NCBI RefSeq assembly: GCF_964355755.1
Contig: NC_092670.1
Location: forward strand, 10,663,201 to 10,727,200
From: Antedon mediterranea
Taxonomy: Eukaryota > Echinodermata > Crinoidea > Comatulida > Antedonidae
Direction of reading: 5' to 3'
Length of the DNA: 64,000 bases
The notes beneath the pieces were generated by a model. The model was not told the DNA's origin, ran no database searches, and saw only the letters and a program-made list of their open reading frames with translations. Of this stretch, positions 1 through 11,429 are shown piece by piece (within the stretch, counting starts at the first letter, position 1; every line of letters begins with the position of its first letter). A program made the position numbers and the translations under genes.

Positions 1-110
1 CTTTATCCATTTAGTAACGAAATATTAATTGTTTTCATGTTTTACAAATAATATACCACTATACACAGTAAAACATTTAATACTTTGTTGAAACTATCAC
101 CGTCGATTGA
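1..110. repeat. Flank segment shared with the left flank of duplication copy 2
   Basis: The sequence around 'agtaacgaaatatt', 'ttcatgtttta' and 'aatactttgttgaaa' recurs twice near 44,920-45,150, just left of duplication copy 2. It therefore looks like part of an older repeating unit of this gene cluster. No coding potential is visible. From 110 to 565 I see only AT-rich non-coding DNA. Confidence 0.6.
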
Positions 111-587
111 AATAGTATAGTACATGTAACGATACATCACTACGACGTGTATATGTTTATATAATTTAAAACAATTTGTGAAAACCACCTCTATTCGGGC
201 AAAATCATAAATTCGATTTAATGGTCAATAAATATTAAATTATCTAACTCAACTTAATTAGTAGGCATAATGGTTTTCAATTGTTTCTTAGAGCCAATTC
301 ATACTTAAGTTGGTTCCTACCCTACCCTCCAAAGTTGTTCTGCGTTTAGTTAGGGCATGTGATGTACCGTAGGCATGTGATGCCCCTGTATTGAACTAAT
401 AGTATATTTTTGAATATCTTTTAAAAAAAAGTGACCAATAATCAAATCTGATGTAATAATAAAACAATTAAAGCGTTAAATTTGACTGTTATAAGACAAA
501 GTTTAATGTACCCTACCTAGTGAGTTTACTGGTAAAATTATTAAATAAAGAAGTTAAATTTAATTTTGATCTTCATTGTTCTTTTAG

Positions 588-658
588 GCTTGAAGCTGTT
601 CATTGTGGGTGTCTTCCATTGTGTCCTAACCAGCTGGTTTATCCTGAGATATTTCCAA
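588..658 (+). other. Exon-like module 1 (unknown protein, GT-AG bounded)
   Basis: This is a 71-nt open stretch preceded by a pyrimidine-rich acceptor (tgttcttttag) and followed by a consensus donor (gtaagt). In phase 1 it reads 23 codons including [18 protein letters not shown], with three cysteines. The same module recurs at 14,539-14,859 and 57,056-57,376, where a SINE-like insertion splits it, and as a 3' piece near 41,545-41,575. Its end phase fits the start phase of the second module at 15,301. I do not recognise the family. It may be a relic of a repeated plus-strand gene. Confidence 0.35.
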
Positions 659-1415
659 GTAAGTTCAAATCTTATGAGTTCAGAGTTCTCAACTTGCTAT
701 AATGGATTTCATTAGTTTGGATAAAAAAAATTCTGTAGTAATTACACAATTTCAATAGTTGTGTACATGTTTCAGAGCATGTACAAAATGAGATTCAGAA
801 AGGCTATCACACTGTGATTGTGTTTTGACAAATTGTAATTCAGAAATGGAAATGGAAATCCAGAACAAGGGCTTTTCGTGGATTTTGGTTCGATGATTTG
901 TCCGTCATAATTTTGTGTTTTATTAGGGGTTTCTCATAATTTTAAGCCAAATCATAAATTTGCCTAATATGTATTTCCATAATATGTATTTCCATAGTAT
1001 TTATCGCCATTTCCATATATTATATGGCAGCACTGAAATAAGTAATTCAATATTCCAATAATAAAGATGTATTGTCCCTTTGACTAATTCAAACAAAATT
1101 TTGAAGTATCATAATAGTTATTAACTTTCACCAAAAATGTGTCCAAAAAAATTAATTTAACTGAAATACAGACTTTTTTTGTTAAAAAAATAACTTTGAC
1201 TTCCAGTCAAAGTTTGGCTACTCTGTATGCATAATCATAAAACTTCCTCGCGATCTGTGTGAAAACACCTTCTCAACCGTGACGAGTTGTAAACAATCCT
1301 AATTAGCAGCATACTCGTGGTTTAAAATCTTTGTTTACTTTCTCGCGACGATTTTTCAGATGAAATCAAATTAATTAACCTGTTAATTACGTAAACTTGT
1401 TGTTTTTGGCTCGAA

Positions 1416-2579
1416 TTTTTGACATCTACTTCTAGTAAGATAACCTGTGGCGTCCCGCAAGGGACTAAGCTTGGTCCCGTGTTATTCTTGGTGCTCATTA
1501 ATGATGCATGTGTCGGAAGCTGCAGAAGGTGGAAATACGTAGATGACCTCACCCTGTTAGTTAGTAAAGGAGCAAGGCCTGCAATGCAAGAGATGCTTAA
1601 TGATGTTAATGATTGGTGTAGAAAGAATAATATGATCCCAAAGCCCTCTAAGTGCCATACTGTTAACTTTTTGAAAGACATCAGCGTTGACGCTGCGTCT
1701 CCCATTTTTAATCTAGATGGCTCCAACCTTGATGTAGTAGAACATATGAGATTGCTTGGCGTCATAATTCAAAGTAATTTGAAGTGGGACCTCAACACCC
1801 AAGATATTGTCTCACGGGCATCAAGAAGACTCTTTGCTCTATGTATTTTTAAAAAAGTCAGTGTTGTTCTTGATGACCTAATCACTGTGTACACTTCCTA
1901 CATTAGGCCCATCTTGGAATACGCTTGCCAGGTATGGCATGGTGCTATTACCAAGAAAATGGCCAACAGCATTGAGACCATTCAGAAAAGAGCATGTCGA
2001 ATAATGTTAGGTGCTACCTACATTTCCTATGACAATGCCCTAGAGGTTACAGGGTTACCTTCTCTCGAGGCAAGGAGAGACACTCTTATGTTGTCCTTTG
2101 GCAGGGGGTTACTCAAGTCCAACTGTTTTCGAGACATGCTACCTCCTTGCCAAGGGCAGAAGAGAAGAGAACCCTTAGGTCTAATACAACTAGTACCGGA
2201 AGTCTCCTTCCCCCCAAGTGTAAAACTGAAACCAAAGGTCTGCCATACATACGATTGTTAAGTTTATTAATGCTAACTGATATGGGTTGATTTCCATGAT
2301 TATTTCTTACTTTCTCGATGCCGTTTTGACTTTTTATATAATAATTTTAATAATGTATACTAATAATAATCTTAAATAATAATAATAATAATGACGTACT
2401 TAATTTTATGAACGAATAATATTGTATTTTGTGTTTTATAATATATAGTTATTTTTCTATACTGTTTATAATTGTGCCTCTTTTACTTGTAATTATATGT
2501 ATATTGATTGTAAACAAACGTTATCAGCCAATGGCTGGTGTTTTTGTATGTGTTTTTAAACCTAAATAAATAAATAAAT
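1416..2579 (+). pseudogene. 5'-truncated LINE reverse transcriptase, copy 1
   Basis: An open frame of 280 codons (1,419-2,261) begins inside the reverse transcriptase. GVPQG is at residues 11-15 and the catalytic YVDD at 40-43. The thumb and C-terminal region typical of CR1/Jockey-group non-LTR elements follow, with motifs such as SYIRPILEYACQVWH and IQKRACRIM. The fingers, the first catalytic Asp motif, the endonuclease and ORF1 are missing, so this is a 5'-truncated insertion. The 3' UTR runs to a TAAATAAATAAAT tail at about 2,560-2,579. The ORF is uninterrupted to its stop, suggesting a fairly recent insertion. Its clade is assigned from motif resemblance only. Confidence 0.8.
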
Positions 2580-3734
2580 TATGACAGGTAGCGTTAGGTT
2601 CGACGACAGTGATATTCCGTCGGCTTCACATACAATGTAAATAGATAGATAAATGAGGAAAGTAAGTAGATTAAATTCTCATGAGCCTTTATGACTCTTT
2701 TATTCATAAACTTGCCAACTACAGTATTGATTAATAACAAAGATACAAGAACTACGGGATTTTAAAGTCAATTTACGTCTCACTCACTCAAAATCAAAAC
2801 GAATACAGAACAACAGTTATTTAAACATCTACGACGATTCTGCAGAACACCAAATATTGTACGTAACTATGACAGAAGTACACTGAATGAAATCACTGCA
2901 AAATGTAGCTGGACATCTCTCAAGCAACAATATCTAACACTGCTTTCAAGTCAAGAATCATAATGGTGTATCACAATTTTTCAAGATGCATAATTGGCGT
3001 GAATGGTAAATCAATAACTTATGTACTACTTTTAAATTGGTATTCACTTTTATTATACCTGCCTTAGTACAATTCCAACTAATTTGATACATCTCATAAC
3101 CCCGGACACCAGTATCTCCCTGTATTCACCAACCTCCACCCCTCTTCAATCACATCCCTCACTCGGGTGGAAAAAAAATCCTTCCCAGAAACCAAACTAT
3201 AGCTTCATAATAAGAGGCCAAGAGGATTATGCACAACCATGATAGGCCTATGGTTTAGATACTTTGCAAACTGTGTAAATTAATAGGTGTCGTATTGGCT
3301 AATGATTAAAATATCAAGACAGCTACGTATGATACTGCTGAATTACCTTAGCCCAAGGCTTTTTTACTCCTCTCCCTATCCCAGCCACAATCAACAAACC
3401 CTAACTCCTTTCTAGAACAGTTCAATCCCAATCATGTTGTCCTTCATTAGCCCCAAAACGCCAGTATCTCCACCCCACTAGGTTTGAGACGTTTCTAGTA
3501 TAAATTATATTGAGCCATACAGTATATCACTCCCAACCCATAACCCCGCAGTGGAAGTTTTTTTTAAATATAGTTTAAAACATTTCCAGTAGAGTTTCAG
3601 CCATGTTGATAGGCCTACGACCCACCCCAAACTCCCAACCCAAACTCCCAACTCCTTTCCAGAAATACTCCCAACTCCTTTCCAGAAATACTTTTTCAAA
3701 TTGATAGCCTACTACTCTTAGCCCAAGCAAAAAT
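2580..3734. other. Intergenic stretch with one exon-like module and pyrimidine-rich repeats
   Basis: 2,797-2,963 contains exon-like module 2 (listed separately). The rest is non-coding, with C-rich stretches and a local duplication of 'ccagaaatactcccaactcctttccagaaatac' type sequence around 3,640-3,700. No gene is supported. Confidence 0.4.
2797..2963 (+). other. Exon-like module 2 (unknown protein), longest version
   Basis: The open frame reads through TEQQLFKHLRRFCRTPNIV and KCSWTSLKQQYLTLLSSQES to a TAA at 2,961-2,963. The same sequence at 15,301-15,425 and 57,817-57,945 has TGA in place of the TGG codon at 2,910, so those copies stop earlier. A shorter derivative lies at 43,640-43,730. 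At 15,301 the module has a good acceptor (caatctcttttag); here the upstream part has been replaced. The family is not recognised. It is grouped with module 1 because the phases match and both recur together. Confidence 0.3.
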
Positions 3735-4194
3735 CCCCACCATTCCTTTTACCGCAACTCCCCCTCCCCCTCCTGACTTTGGGAATTTTTTAAATGTAGT
3801 TTAAAACCTTCACAGACAATTGCAGTAATTTTGATAGCCATAAGTATGGTTACGTGCAGAAACAGAAATTTGTATAACGAACAGAAAAACACAAAAAGTG
3901 GAAAAAAAGTTTGGAATTTTGACCCATAACATGTATTCAAGATGGCGGATGATGTTCAATATAGTTTAGAACCTTCCCTGTACCATTACGGTCATTTTGA
4001 TACCCCATATGTGTGCAGTAACAAAAATGTGTATAACTAACATACAAACATCAAAGTACAAGCAGATTCATAAGTTAAATTCATACAAAAAGAATTGATC
4101 AAATTTTTGTTTTTTCTGAAAGTGATTTTTGACGCTAATACATTCAAAGTTGAATTTTGTAGTTGTTTATTTGCTTTTTAATATTTATATACTT

Positions 4195-4800
4195 TTACCT
4201 TTACCTTGGAAAATACATTAGCATTCATCTTGTGTTTCCTTATGTCACTAATTTCTTAGATCAAAACCAATATAATAAGATATATAATATGTAGGCCTAC
4301 ATTTATTGTAAGTTTTTATTTAATTTTTAATCATTTCAAAACAAGATTCAATTTAAAAACTACTGCAAATATCCATTGAAAATACTCCTAAAATTAGATT
4401 AAGATTTATGATTAGATATCAATTTGATTTTATTAATTAAAAACAACAATAATAATAATGTTACTATTATGCATTTATTAGCATAGTTTTAAAATATTAA
4501 TTAAATTCTTAATAAAATTAATAATTTTTTTACATTATATTATTTGGTATAATATTTAAAAATGATTAATAACAACAAATTCATTGTTACTATATTATAT
4601 ACTTTAAAATTCAAAATAAAAAATTCCATATAATAAATTTTAAACAAATCACAGTTGATATGACATTGACAATATATTGATTATTAATGTTATAACATTT
4701 GGATTATTATAATAAAATAATTATTTAATGATAAGGCAAAATGATATTCAAAAGAAACAAAGAAGAATCTAAATTATTCAATAATTACAGATTCTGATTT
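4195..4800 (-). repeat. 3' flank of lectin gene A, a family-wide repeated segment
   Basis: AT-rich sequence downstream of the terminal exon on the minus strand. Recognisable relatives lie at 16,661-17,240, 25,020-25,570 (3' of gene B), 19,350-19,600 plus 21,040-21,235 (inside the copy-1-specific segment), 45,620-46,220 and 59,180-59,760. This shared 3' flank shows that all these places descend from duplicated lectin gene ends. No protein coding is visible. Confidence 0.65.
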
Positions 4801-4910
4801 GTTATGGTGCTCTTTTAACCATCATCCCTTCAAAAGCATTCCAGTTGATGCCTTTAGAATCATGTGTATCTGGTGTAAGGTAAATCCCATTCAGGTCTGA
4901 ATCATGAACA
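4800..4910 (-). pseudogene. Spare partial terminal exon next to gene A
   Basis: On the minus strand this encodes SDLNGIYLTPDT, then GINW and MMVKRAP followed by a stop. That is a diverged copy of the last third of the fibrinogen-domain exon lying immediately upstream of it on the minus strand. It lacks the DRDND and GAWW regions and has no visible acceptor of its own. The matching place in duplication copy 2 (46,220-46,450) holds two such tails, about 116 bp more sequence, so this site expands and contracts. It could be a donor cassette for conversion or simply a relic. Confidence 0.7.
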
Positions 4911-4915
4911 TTCTC

Positions 4916-5166
4916 TTATGGTGCTCTTTTAACCATCATCACTGTCTTCTTGAGACTGTTGTTATTATTATCGAAATGATACCAGCTGATGCCTTTATTA
5001 CCAACTGTACCTGGTGTAAGGTAAAGGCCATTCAGGTTTGAATGATGACAGTTATTGTACCACCAAGCACCTTTGTTATACTCAGCACAGTTACTACCAC
5101 TATTCTTATCATTGTCTCTATCATACGTTGTAAATTGGTGACCATTGCTGTGTTCCAAAGAATCAC
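4916..5166 (-). CDS. Gene A exon 5: C-terminal end of fibrinogen domain
   Basis: The acceptor (tttgtttag) and exon start at 5,166 give GDSLEHSNGHQF, in phase with exon 4 (..GTA + G). Next come the calcium-binding DRDND, a cysteine pair (NCAE..., NNCHH), the GAWWYNNC pocket motif and LNGLYLTPGT. The exon ends at TAA 4,916-4,918 after KKTVMMVKRAP. This exon differs from its duplicate at 46,458-46,708 at about 24 of 251 bases, clustered between 4,963 and 5,152. The flanking introns differ by well under 1%. It is the most variable part of the duplication. Confidence 0.85.
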
Positions 5167-5838
5167 CTAAACAAACAAGATAATATTAGATCATCTTTAG
5201 TTTACTTCATAAATCTTAAATTAACATTCATTTTTAAATATTTGTTTTTCTTTGTGTTATAAAATAAAAGATATTTGATATACCAAAAGGGAAAATAATA
5301 ATATACAGTATACCCTAAAATTCGTAATATATTTTATAATTGATTTCATTTATCTGTAAATTGTATGCCATAAATTAAATCATAGCACAATTATATAAAT
5401 AGTTTTTTTTATATGTACTGTATATATATTTTTTATTAACTATTCTTATATCATAGTTGCTTTATTTTAATATTTTATATATTTTGTTTTGTCATAGTTA
5501 ATTTTACTTTAAAAGCAATGCATTTAATAATGAAGAAGAAAGAAGAAAACACAAGTTATATGAAACTGTACTAGATTCACACTATGATTTTTAATTTCAA
5601 TTTCTTTAACTTTATTTTGTGTACTTTTAAATCAGAGTGGTCCTTAGTTGTTATAACTGGCTCCTTTTTGAGGGACCACTGTCTAAAAAATAACTTTAAT
5701 GTGCGAGTGGGCTATGTTATTGTAAGGTACAAGGAGGATTTTTACAACAAAAATTATTTTGGGTAGAGAATTCTATAATTCTGTAGTTACTGGCAGTAAT
5801 TATATTTTGTTATATCTAACCTGTTTGTGCAATTATTT

Positions 5839-6595
5839 AGCAAGCTTGTTTGGATATTAATCATACATATACTGTTGCATTGACTGCCTCATAAATGCCT
5901 ACTACATTAATCATACACATACTGTTGCATTGACTGCCTCATAAATTCCTACTACATTAATCATACACATACTGTTGCATTGACTGCCTCATAAATGTCT
6001 ACTACATTAAAACAAAAATCAGTAAATGTAGTTACTGCAGTAAATGCAGTATAATAATTTTAACATGATCTATTGATAAGATAAGTTGTTGTACTGTGGG
6101 TATGTGAACATTTTAATAGATTCGTTTCAGGCCTGTAAGAAGGAATTGCGAAGTGGGAGGTCCATCCAAAAATGTACTTTATAGACAGTTTACATTCAAG
6201 ATGATCACCTTTGGGCTTTACATTATATTTGAGAAGCGACATCAATTGATAATCAAAAAGTATCAAATGATTATCATTTGTTGTTTAAACTTTTAAATAT
6301 TGTGGTCTAATTATGACATGACTGGCTAAAACATGGGGCTATATGTCACAAAGGCGTAGAAGTTTTTTTTGCATGAGATTCACTTCAATATCATTATTAG
6401 AATTGTTTTGTTCCATTTTCAGATGTTTTTAGAAGCTTTTCTTTTAATGTTTGTCCAATTTCTTTAGCTTTAGTATGTTGCGTATACCGTTATTTTTAGT
6501 CCTACTGTATGGGCCTTGGCTATGATCCCGGATGTTTATAATATGGTGCCTTGTCAAGAAAAGCGGTCATCTATTTGACCTTTGTAATACAAAAA
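5839..6595. repeat. Repeat block with 3-unit 50-bp array (left copy)
   Basis: The block starts 'ttagcaagcttgtttggat', carries three 50-bp tandem units (5,857-6,006; each with 'attaatcatacacatactg' and 'gactgcctcataaat'), and then about 590 bp of shared sequence. A second copy of the block, with about ten units, lies at 10,062-11,200. The two blocks bracket the LINE remnants at 6,612-10,047. The corresponding blocks in copy 2 are 47,382-48,138 and 51,604-52,742. From 5,170 to 5,839 is intron sequence with no other feature. Confidence 0.8.
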
Positions 6596-6611
6596 AATCA
6601 ATATTTTAAAA

Positions 6612-7525
6612 AATTAATTTAAACGATCACAAAAGATCTGAAATATCTAAAGGTAACTTTACAGGTTTGATGGTCCTTGACATACAAAAGGCCTTTGATA
6701 CAGTCAACCATCAGATATTATTGCAAAAACTGGTTCATATGGGCATTGATAAAGAAGAAAGATTGCAAACAAATGACATCAGTAAATGGCGTTCAGTCCC
6801 AACCATGTACTATATCTAGCGGAGTTCCCCAAGGTAGCATTTTAGGACCTCTTTTTTATGTTATATGCTGAAGATACAATATTGAAGTCCAAATCTGGCA
6901 TCATGTAACAACTGGCTTATACTGTAAACAACAAACTATCATTACATCTTGATAAAACTGAGTCAATATTTTTTGGTACTAAAAGAAAACTTAAGAATGT
7001 TCTTGATTTTGCTGTTATTTTTAAAACTAAGTTGATATGTAAGAAGAATATGATCTCATATCTTGGTTGTTTGCTTGATGAAGACCTGTCTGGAGAATCT
7101 ATGGTTCAAAAAGTTCTTGGTAAGAATAATTCAGGACTTAAATTTTTGTATAGACATTCTGCATGTCTAAATTTCTTTTCTCGCAACATTCTATGCTCTG
7201 CACTCATTACCTGTCACTTTGATTATGCATGTTGCTCCTGGTTTCCAGCTGTTTCTAAAAAACTTAAACAAAGACTTCAAAACAGTCAAAATAAAGTTGC
7301 TAGGTCTATAAAATAAATATATAAATAATCGAGCACATATTGGTAAAGACGAACTGAACCAAATCGGTCAATTATTTTTAGAGGATAGAATTTGCCAACT
7401 CAAACTAAATCATGTTCATAAGATTTTTTATGGAAAATCTGTACCTTATTTGACTGAAAAGTTTAAAAGAGTTTCATCTAACCACCTTTATAGGACTAGA
7501 AGTAGTGTCAATGGTTTCAGTTCCT
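6612..7525 (+). pseudogene. Broken non-LTR reverse transcriptase relic
   Basis: Pieces of one RT are visible in shifting frames. GLMVLDIQKAFDTVNH (first catalytic Asp) is near 6,660-6,710 and SSGVPQGSILGPL near 6,815-6,860. A deletion removes the FADD box. 7,032-7,316 carries the thumb, with SYLGCLLDEDLSGE and CHFDYACCSWFPAVSKKLK, and 7,322-7,525 the C-terminal region to a stop. It belongs to a different LINE family from the elements at 1,416 and 8,154. It has several frameshifts and is not functional. An almost identical copy is at 48,155-49,068, so the decay predates the duplication. Confidence 0.75.
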
Positions 7526-7569
7526 AAATCTGATAGTCAAATATCTCAAACTTTTTATTATACAGGCAA

Positions 7570-7953
7570 AAAATATCCACAAACGGTTTCAGATTTTCAC
7601 CAACTGTAAGTTAATCTTTGAGAAAATTCTTTCCGATTTTTTCACACTCGATCCCAGGCCAACAATCGAACGGGCCCACCGAGATGGTAAAAGTATGAAC
7701 GGTAAGCCAAGGCATATCATTGCCCGTTTTCTCTCATACGCTTCTAAGATTGAAGTTATGAAACAACGAAGTTCTGCGCTAGATAGCCAGAAATTTTATA
7801 TCATAGATGATCTTACTGCTGCCGATCTACTGGAAAAAAAGAAATGGAGATCACAAGTAAAAGAGATGTACAATAAAGGTACCAAGCTTCGTTTTACGGC
7901 TGGAAAATGGCGAACTTCAACTGGCATTCCGGTAAACTTTTCGAAATTCCATT
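7570..7953 (+). pseudogene. Fragment of LINE ORF1-like RNA-binding protein
   Basis: The frame reads DPRPTIERAHRDGK, then KPRHIIARFLSYASK and FYIIDDLTAADLLEKKKW, ending at a TGA at 7,953. This resembles the RRM to C-terminal-domain portion of L1/Tx1-type ORF1 proteins (IERAHRxGK, PRxIIxRFLSY, NIYINEDLT patterns). The N-terminal coiled coil is missing. It lies between RT fragments of different LINEs and could come from either. The duplicate at 49,113-49,496 is the same. Confidence 0.6.
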
Positions 7954-8153
7954 GAAATAGTTCCGGTAAACTTTTCGAAATTCCATTGCCATACTAGTGA
8001 TCGGAATGTTGTTGTAAACACTTGGACTGACTAAGAATCTTTTATCCATTATTTTCCTTACATCTGCATACTTTGCTTAATTTGTACAAGCCACTTGATT
8101 GATTTTACATAATAATTTTACAATAGCGTTTTCAGGAGTCTGTTCTCACATAA

Positions 8154-10047
8154 TTGCATTGTCATAAGATGTTTAAATCACTTAAAACCATTTATTCACC
8201 TTTGTTTTATTGTTACCCCCCAATTCTTAACTTGTTTCTTTATATTTACGTTCTTGTACTTTTCTGTTTTTACGTAACATTACCAGGCATCTTTTATTAC
8301 ATACTATTGAATAAACTGATCACTACTTCCCAAAGCAGACCTAGTATTGATTTATGTAAGCTCCCTACGTATTTACCTGCTAATAAACCCCCTAATGTAA
8401 AAGAATGGGAAATGTACAATCAATTAAGAAAAGTTAAAGTAAAAAAGTCCCCGGGCCCTGATAATGTGCCTAACAGATTAATAAGAGATTTTGCATGCGA
8501 ACTAAGCATCCCTATGACTAATATCTTAAATGCCTCCCTCAGTGAGGGTCATGTCCCAACTATGTGGAAAGATGCTATTGTTACTCCGGTTCCCAAAGAA
8601 AATGGTTGTACTAGGGTTGACAAATTTCGACCAATCTCACTTACATGTATCCTAGCTAAGGTAGCTGAGGGCTTCATTAAAAAATGGCTCTTAACAGATA
8701 TCGAGAAAAATCTTGATAACAACCAATATGGTTGCCGTAAACACTTTTCTACAACCCATAATTTGGTTGATCTACTAAATGTGTTCTATGAAGGTAGTAA
8801 CATTCCCAAATCTGTTGGTCAGTTAGTTTTAACTGACTTTAGTAAAGCATTCGATTGTGTTGACCACACAATAGCAGTTTCTAAATTAGTAACACTTGGT
8901 TGTAGACAACAAGTACGCTATAAATCCACCTTATCAATGAGTGTTAATCTAACATGTGGCGTCCCTCAAGGTACGCTCCTTGGGCCTATGATCTTTCTTG
9001 CTCTAATTAATGATGCCATGCAAGACTCGCCATGTAAAACTTTGAAATATGTAGATGATTTGTGCATAGGACAGATAGTAAAAAAGGATGTAATTTCCTC
9101 AATTCAGAATGATGTTGCTTTACTGAATGTATGGTCTAATGAAAACAAACTAAAACTTAACCCAACTAAATGTAAAACTATGTATTTTAACTTTCAAAGA
9201 AATCAATATGAACATGAACCCCTTTTCATTGGTAATGCTACAATTGAAATCGTTAATGAAACTAAGTTACTAGGTTTATGGATACAAGCTAACCTCAATT
9301 GGGACCGTAACGTTAAAGAAATTGTATCCAAAGCCAGCAGACGTCTGCATATATTATGTAGATTAAGAAAGTTCAATCTTCCGAAATTTGATCTTGTAGA
9401 TGTATTTAAGAGTTACATAAGACCAAGTGTTGAATATGCTGTCCCAGTATGGCATTCTAGTCTCACTAAGAAACAAAGTGATATGATAGAATCTGTCCAA
9501 AAAAGGGCTTGCAGAATAATATTGTGTAATGACTACATATGTTATGACCAAGCACTCAATGATCTTTCTTTATACACTTTATCTGATAGAAGGCGTAATC
9601 TATGCTATAAGTTTGCTCTGAATTGTTCAAAAAGTATTCATTTTGGAAAATGGTTTCCAGTGAAGAATGTAAGTAACATGAAACTACAGTAAGACGTGTA
9701 AAGTATCAACAACCCAAATGCAGAGTTGAAAGATATAGAAAAAGTGCAATACCATACCTTATCTCGCTTCTAAATGAATAATCAGTATATATCACCCAGT
9801 ACAGCTTTGCGATTCTTATTGATGCTTTTAGGTGTTTTTTTCTTTTCTATTTTAATATTTTAAGCTAAACTTTTTGAATGTTCCTGTATTGTATTTCTTG
9901 TGTAAATTGCCTCCTTTTTTATATTTTTTTATCATTGGTTTTGTACTTTTATACAAATTTTAATATTGAACAAATGTAAATGTCTTTGTAATTCAGCTAA
10001 GGCTGCGATAATGATATTGAAATAAATGAAATGAAAAAAAAAAAAAA
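8154..10047 (+). pseudogene. LINE reverse transcriptase with long ORF and poly-A tail (copy 1)
   Basis: The ORF at 8,154-9,692 has 512 codons. Residues 1 to about 60 are hydrophobic and probably read-through of upstream DNA. RT homology begins near residue 62, with SPGPDNVPNRL at about 98, FRPISLT, DFSKAFDCVDH at 228, GVPQG at 269 and YVDD at 299-302, then the thumb. Between TLGC and RQQVRYKS about 15 residues usually present before this strand are absent: an in-frame deletion that should disable the enzyme. The endonuclease is missing. The 3' UTR ends with 'gaaataaatgaaatg' and a poly-A run at 10,034-10,047. The RT type resembles the element at 1,416. Confidence 0.8.
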
Positions 10048-10061
10048 TTATGTACCGAATT

Positions 10062-11200
10062 TAGCAAGCTTGTTTGGATATTAATCATACACATACTGTT
10101 GCCTCGACTGCCTCATAAATGCCTACTACATTAATCATACATATACTGCTGCCTCGACTGCCTCATAAATGCCTACTACATTAATCATACACATACTGTT
10201 GCATTGACTGCCTCATAAATGCCTACATTAATCATACACATACTGTTGTATTGACTGCCTCATAAATGCCTACTACATTAATCATACACATACTGTTGCA
10301 TTGACTGCCTCATAAATGCCTACTACATTAATCATACACATACTGTTGCATTGACTGCCTCATAAATGCCTACTACATTAATCATACACATACTGTTGCA
10401 TTAACTGCCTCATAAATGCCTACTACATTAATCATACACATACTGTTGCATTAACTGCCTCATAAATGCCTACTACATTAATCATACACATACTGTTACA
10501 TTAACTGCCCCATAAATGCCTACTACAACATTAATCATAAACATACTGTTGCATTGACTGCCTCATAAATGTCTACTACATTAAAACAAACTAAAATCAG
10601 TAAATGTAGTTACTGCAGTAAATGCAGTATAATAATTTTAAAATTATACCTATTGAATGTCCTTTGACCTTGTGAGTTGTTGCATTACAGAATAGAAGTT
10701 GTTGTTGTACTGTGAGTGCATTTGAACATGTTAGATTTGTTTCAGGCCCGTAAGAACCAATTTTGAAGTGGGAGGTCATCCAAAAATTTACGTTATAGAG
10801 TGTTTAGAGAGTACTTTGCATTCACCTTTGGGCTTTACATTATGTGAGACGTGGATAATAAAAAAATATCAAATGATTAGTATTTGTTGTTTAAACTTTT
10901 AAATATTGTGGTCTAATTATGACATGACTGGTGAAAACATGGGGCTATTTCACAGAGGCGTAGAATTATTTTGCATGAGATTCACGTCAATATCATTATT
11001 AGAATTGTTTTGTTCTACTTTTCAGATGTTTTTAGAGGCTTTTCTTTAAACATTTGTCCAATTTCTTTAAGCTTTAGTATGTTGCATATACCGTTATTTT
11101 TAGTCCTACTGTATGGGCCTTGGCTATGATACCGGATTTTATAATATAATGGCTTGTCAAGAAAAGCGGTAATCTATTTGGCCTTTGTAATACAAAAAAT
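10062..11200. repeat. Repeat block with about ten 50-bp tandem units (right copy)
   Basis: The block begins with the same 'ttagcaagcttgtttggat' start as 5,839. It carries about ten 50-bp units (10,080-10,573; one unit is 46 bp) and then the same downstream sequence with about 10% divergence and small indels. The units are more alike near the array centre than at its edges, as expected for unequal exchange. It contains no spacer/repeat alternation and is unrelated to CRISPR. Confidence 0.8.
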
Positions 11201-11429
11201 AGCTATATATTAAGCTAAATTAGGCCTAAGACTAAAATATCAACAAACGAAAAGTTATTCACGAAAAATGTTGTACCTGAAAACGTTATTTGCAGTATTA
11301 ATTTGAAATCAGTTTCTTTTATTTCTAACCTAAATAATTTCCAAATATTTTGGTCAAATTCAATTTCCGTTCTTTTATTTGATATTTTTTACATGATTTG
11401 CAAATAGAAATAAAATTTATTGCAAAATC

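Noticed and set aside
5584-5766. 60-codon frame conserved in both copies (47,127-47,309)
   Set aside because: It is conserved only because the intron is duplicated. There is no motif, and composition is AT-driven.
9363-9551. Minus-strand frame inside the LINE (and 50,906-51,094)
   Set aside because: Antisense to the reverse transcriptase thumb region, which explains the sequence better.
10080-10573. Regular 50-bp repeats resembling a CRISPR array
   Set aside because: The units are contiguous tandem repeats with no unique spacers, in eukaryotic DNA with LINEs and introns.
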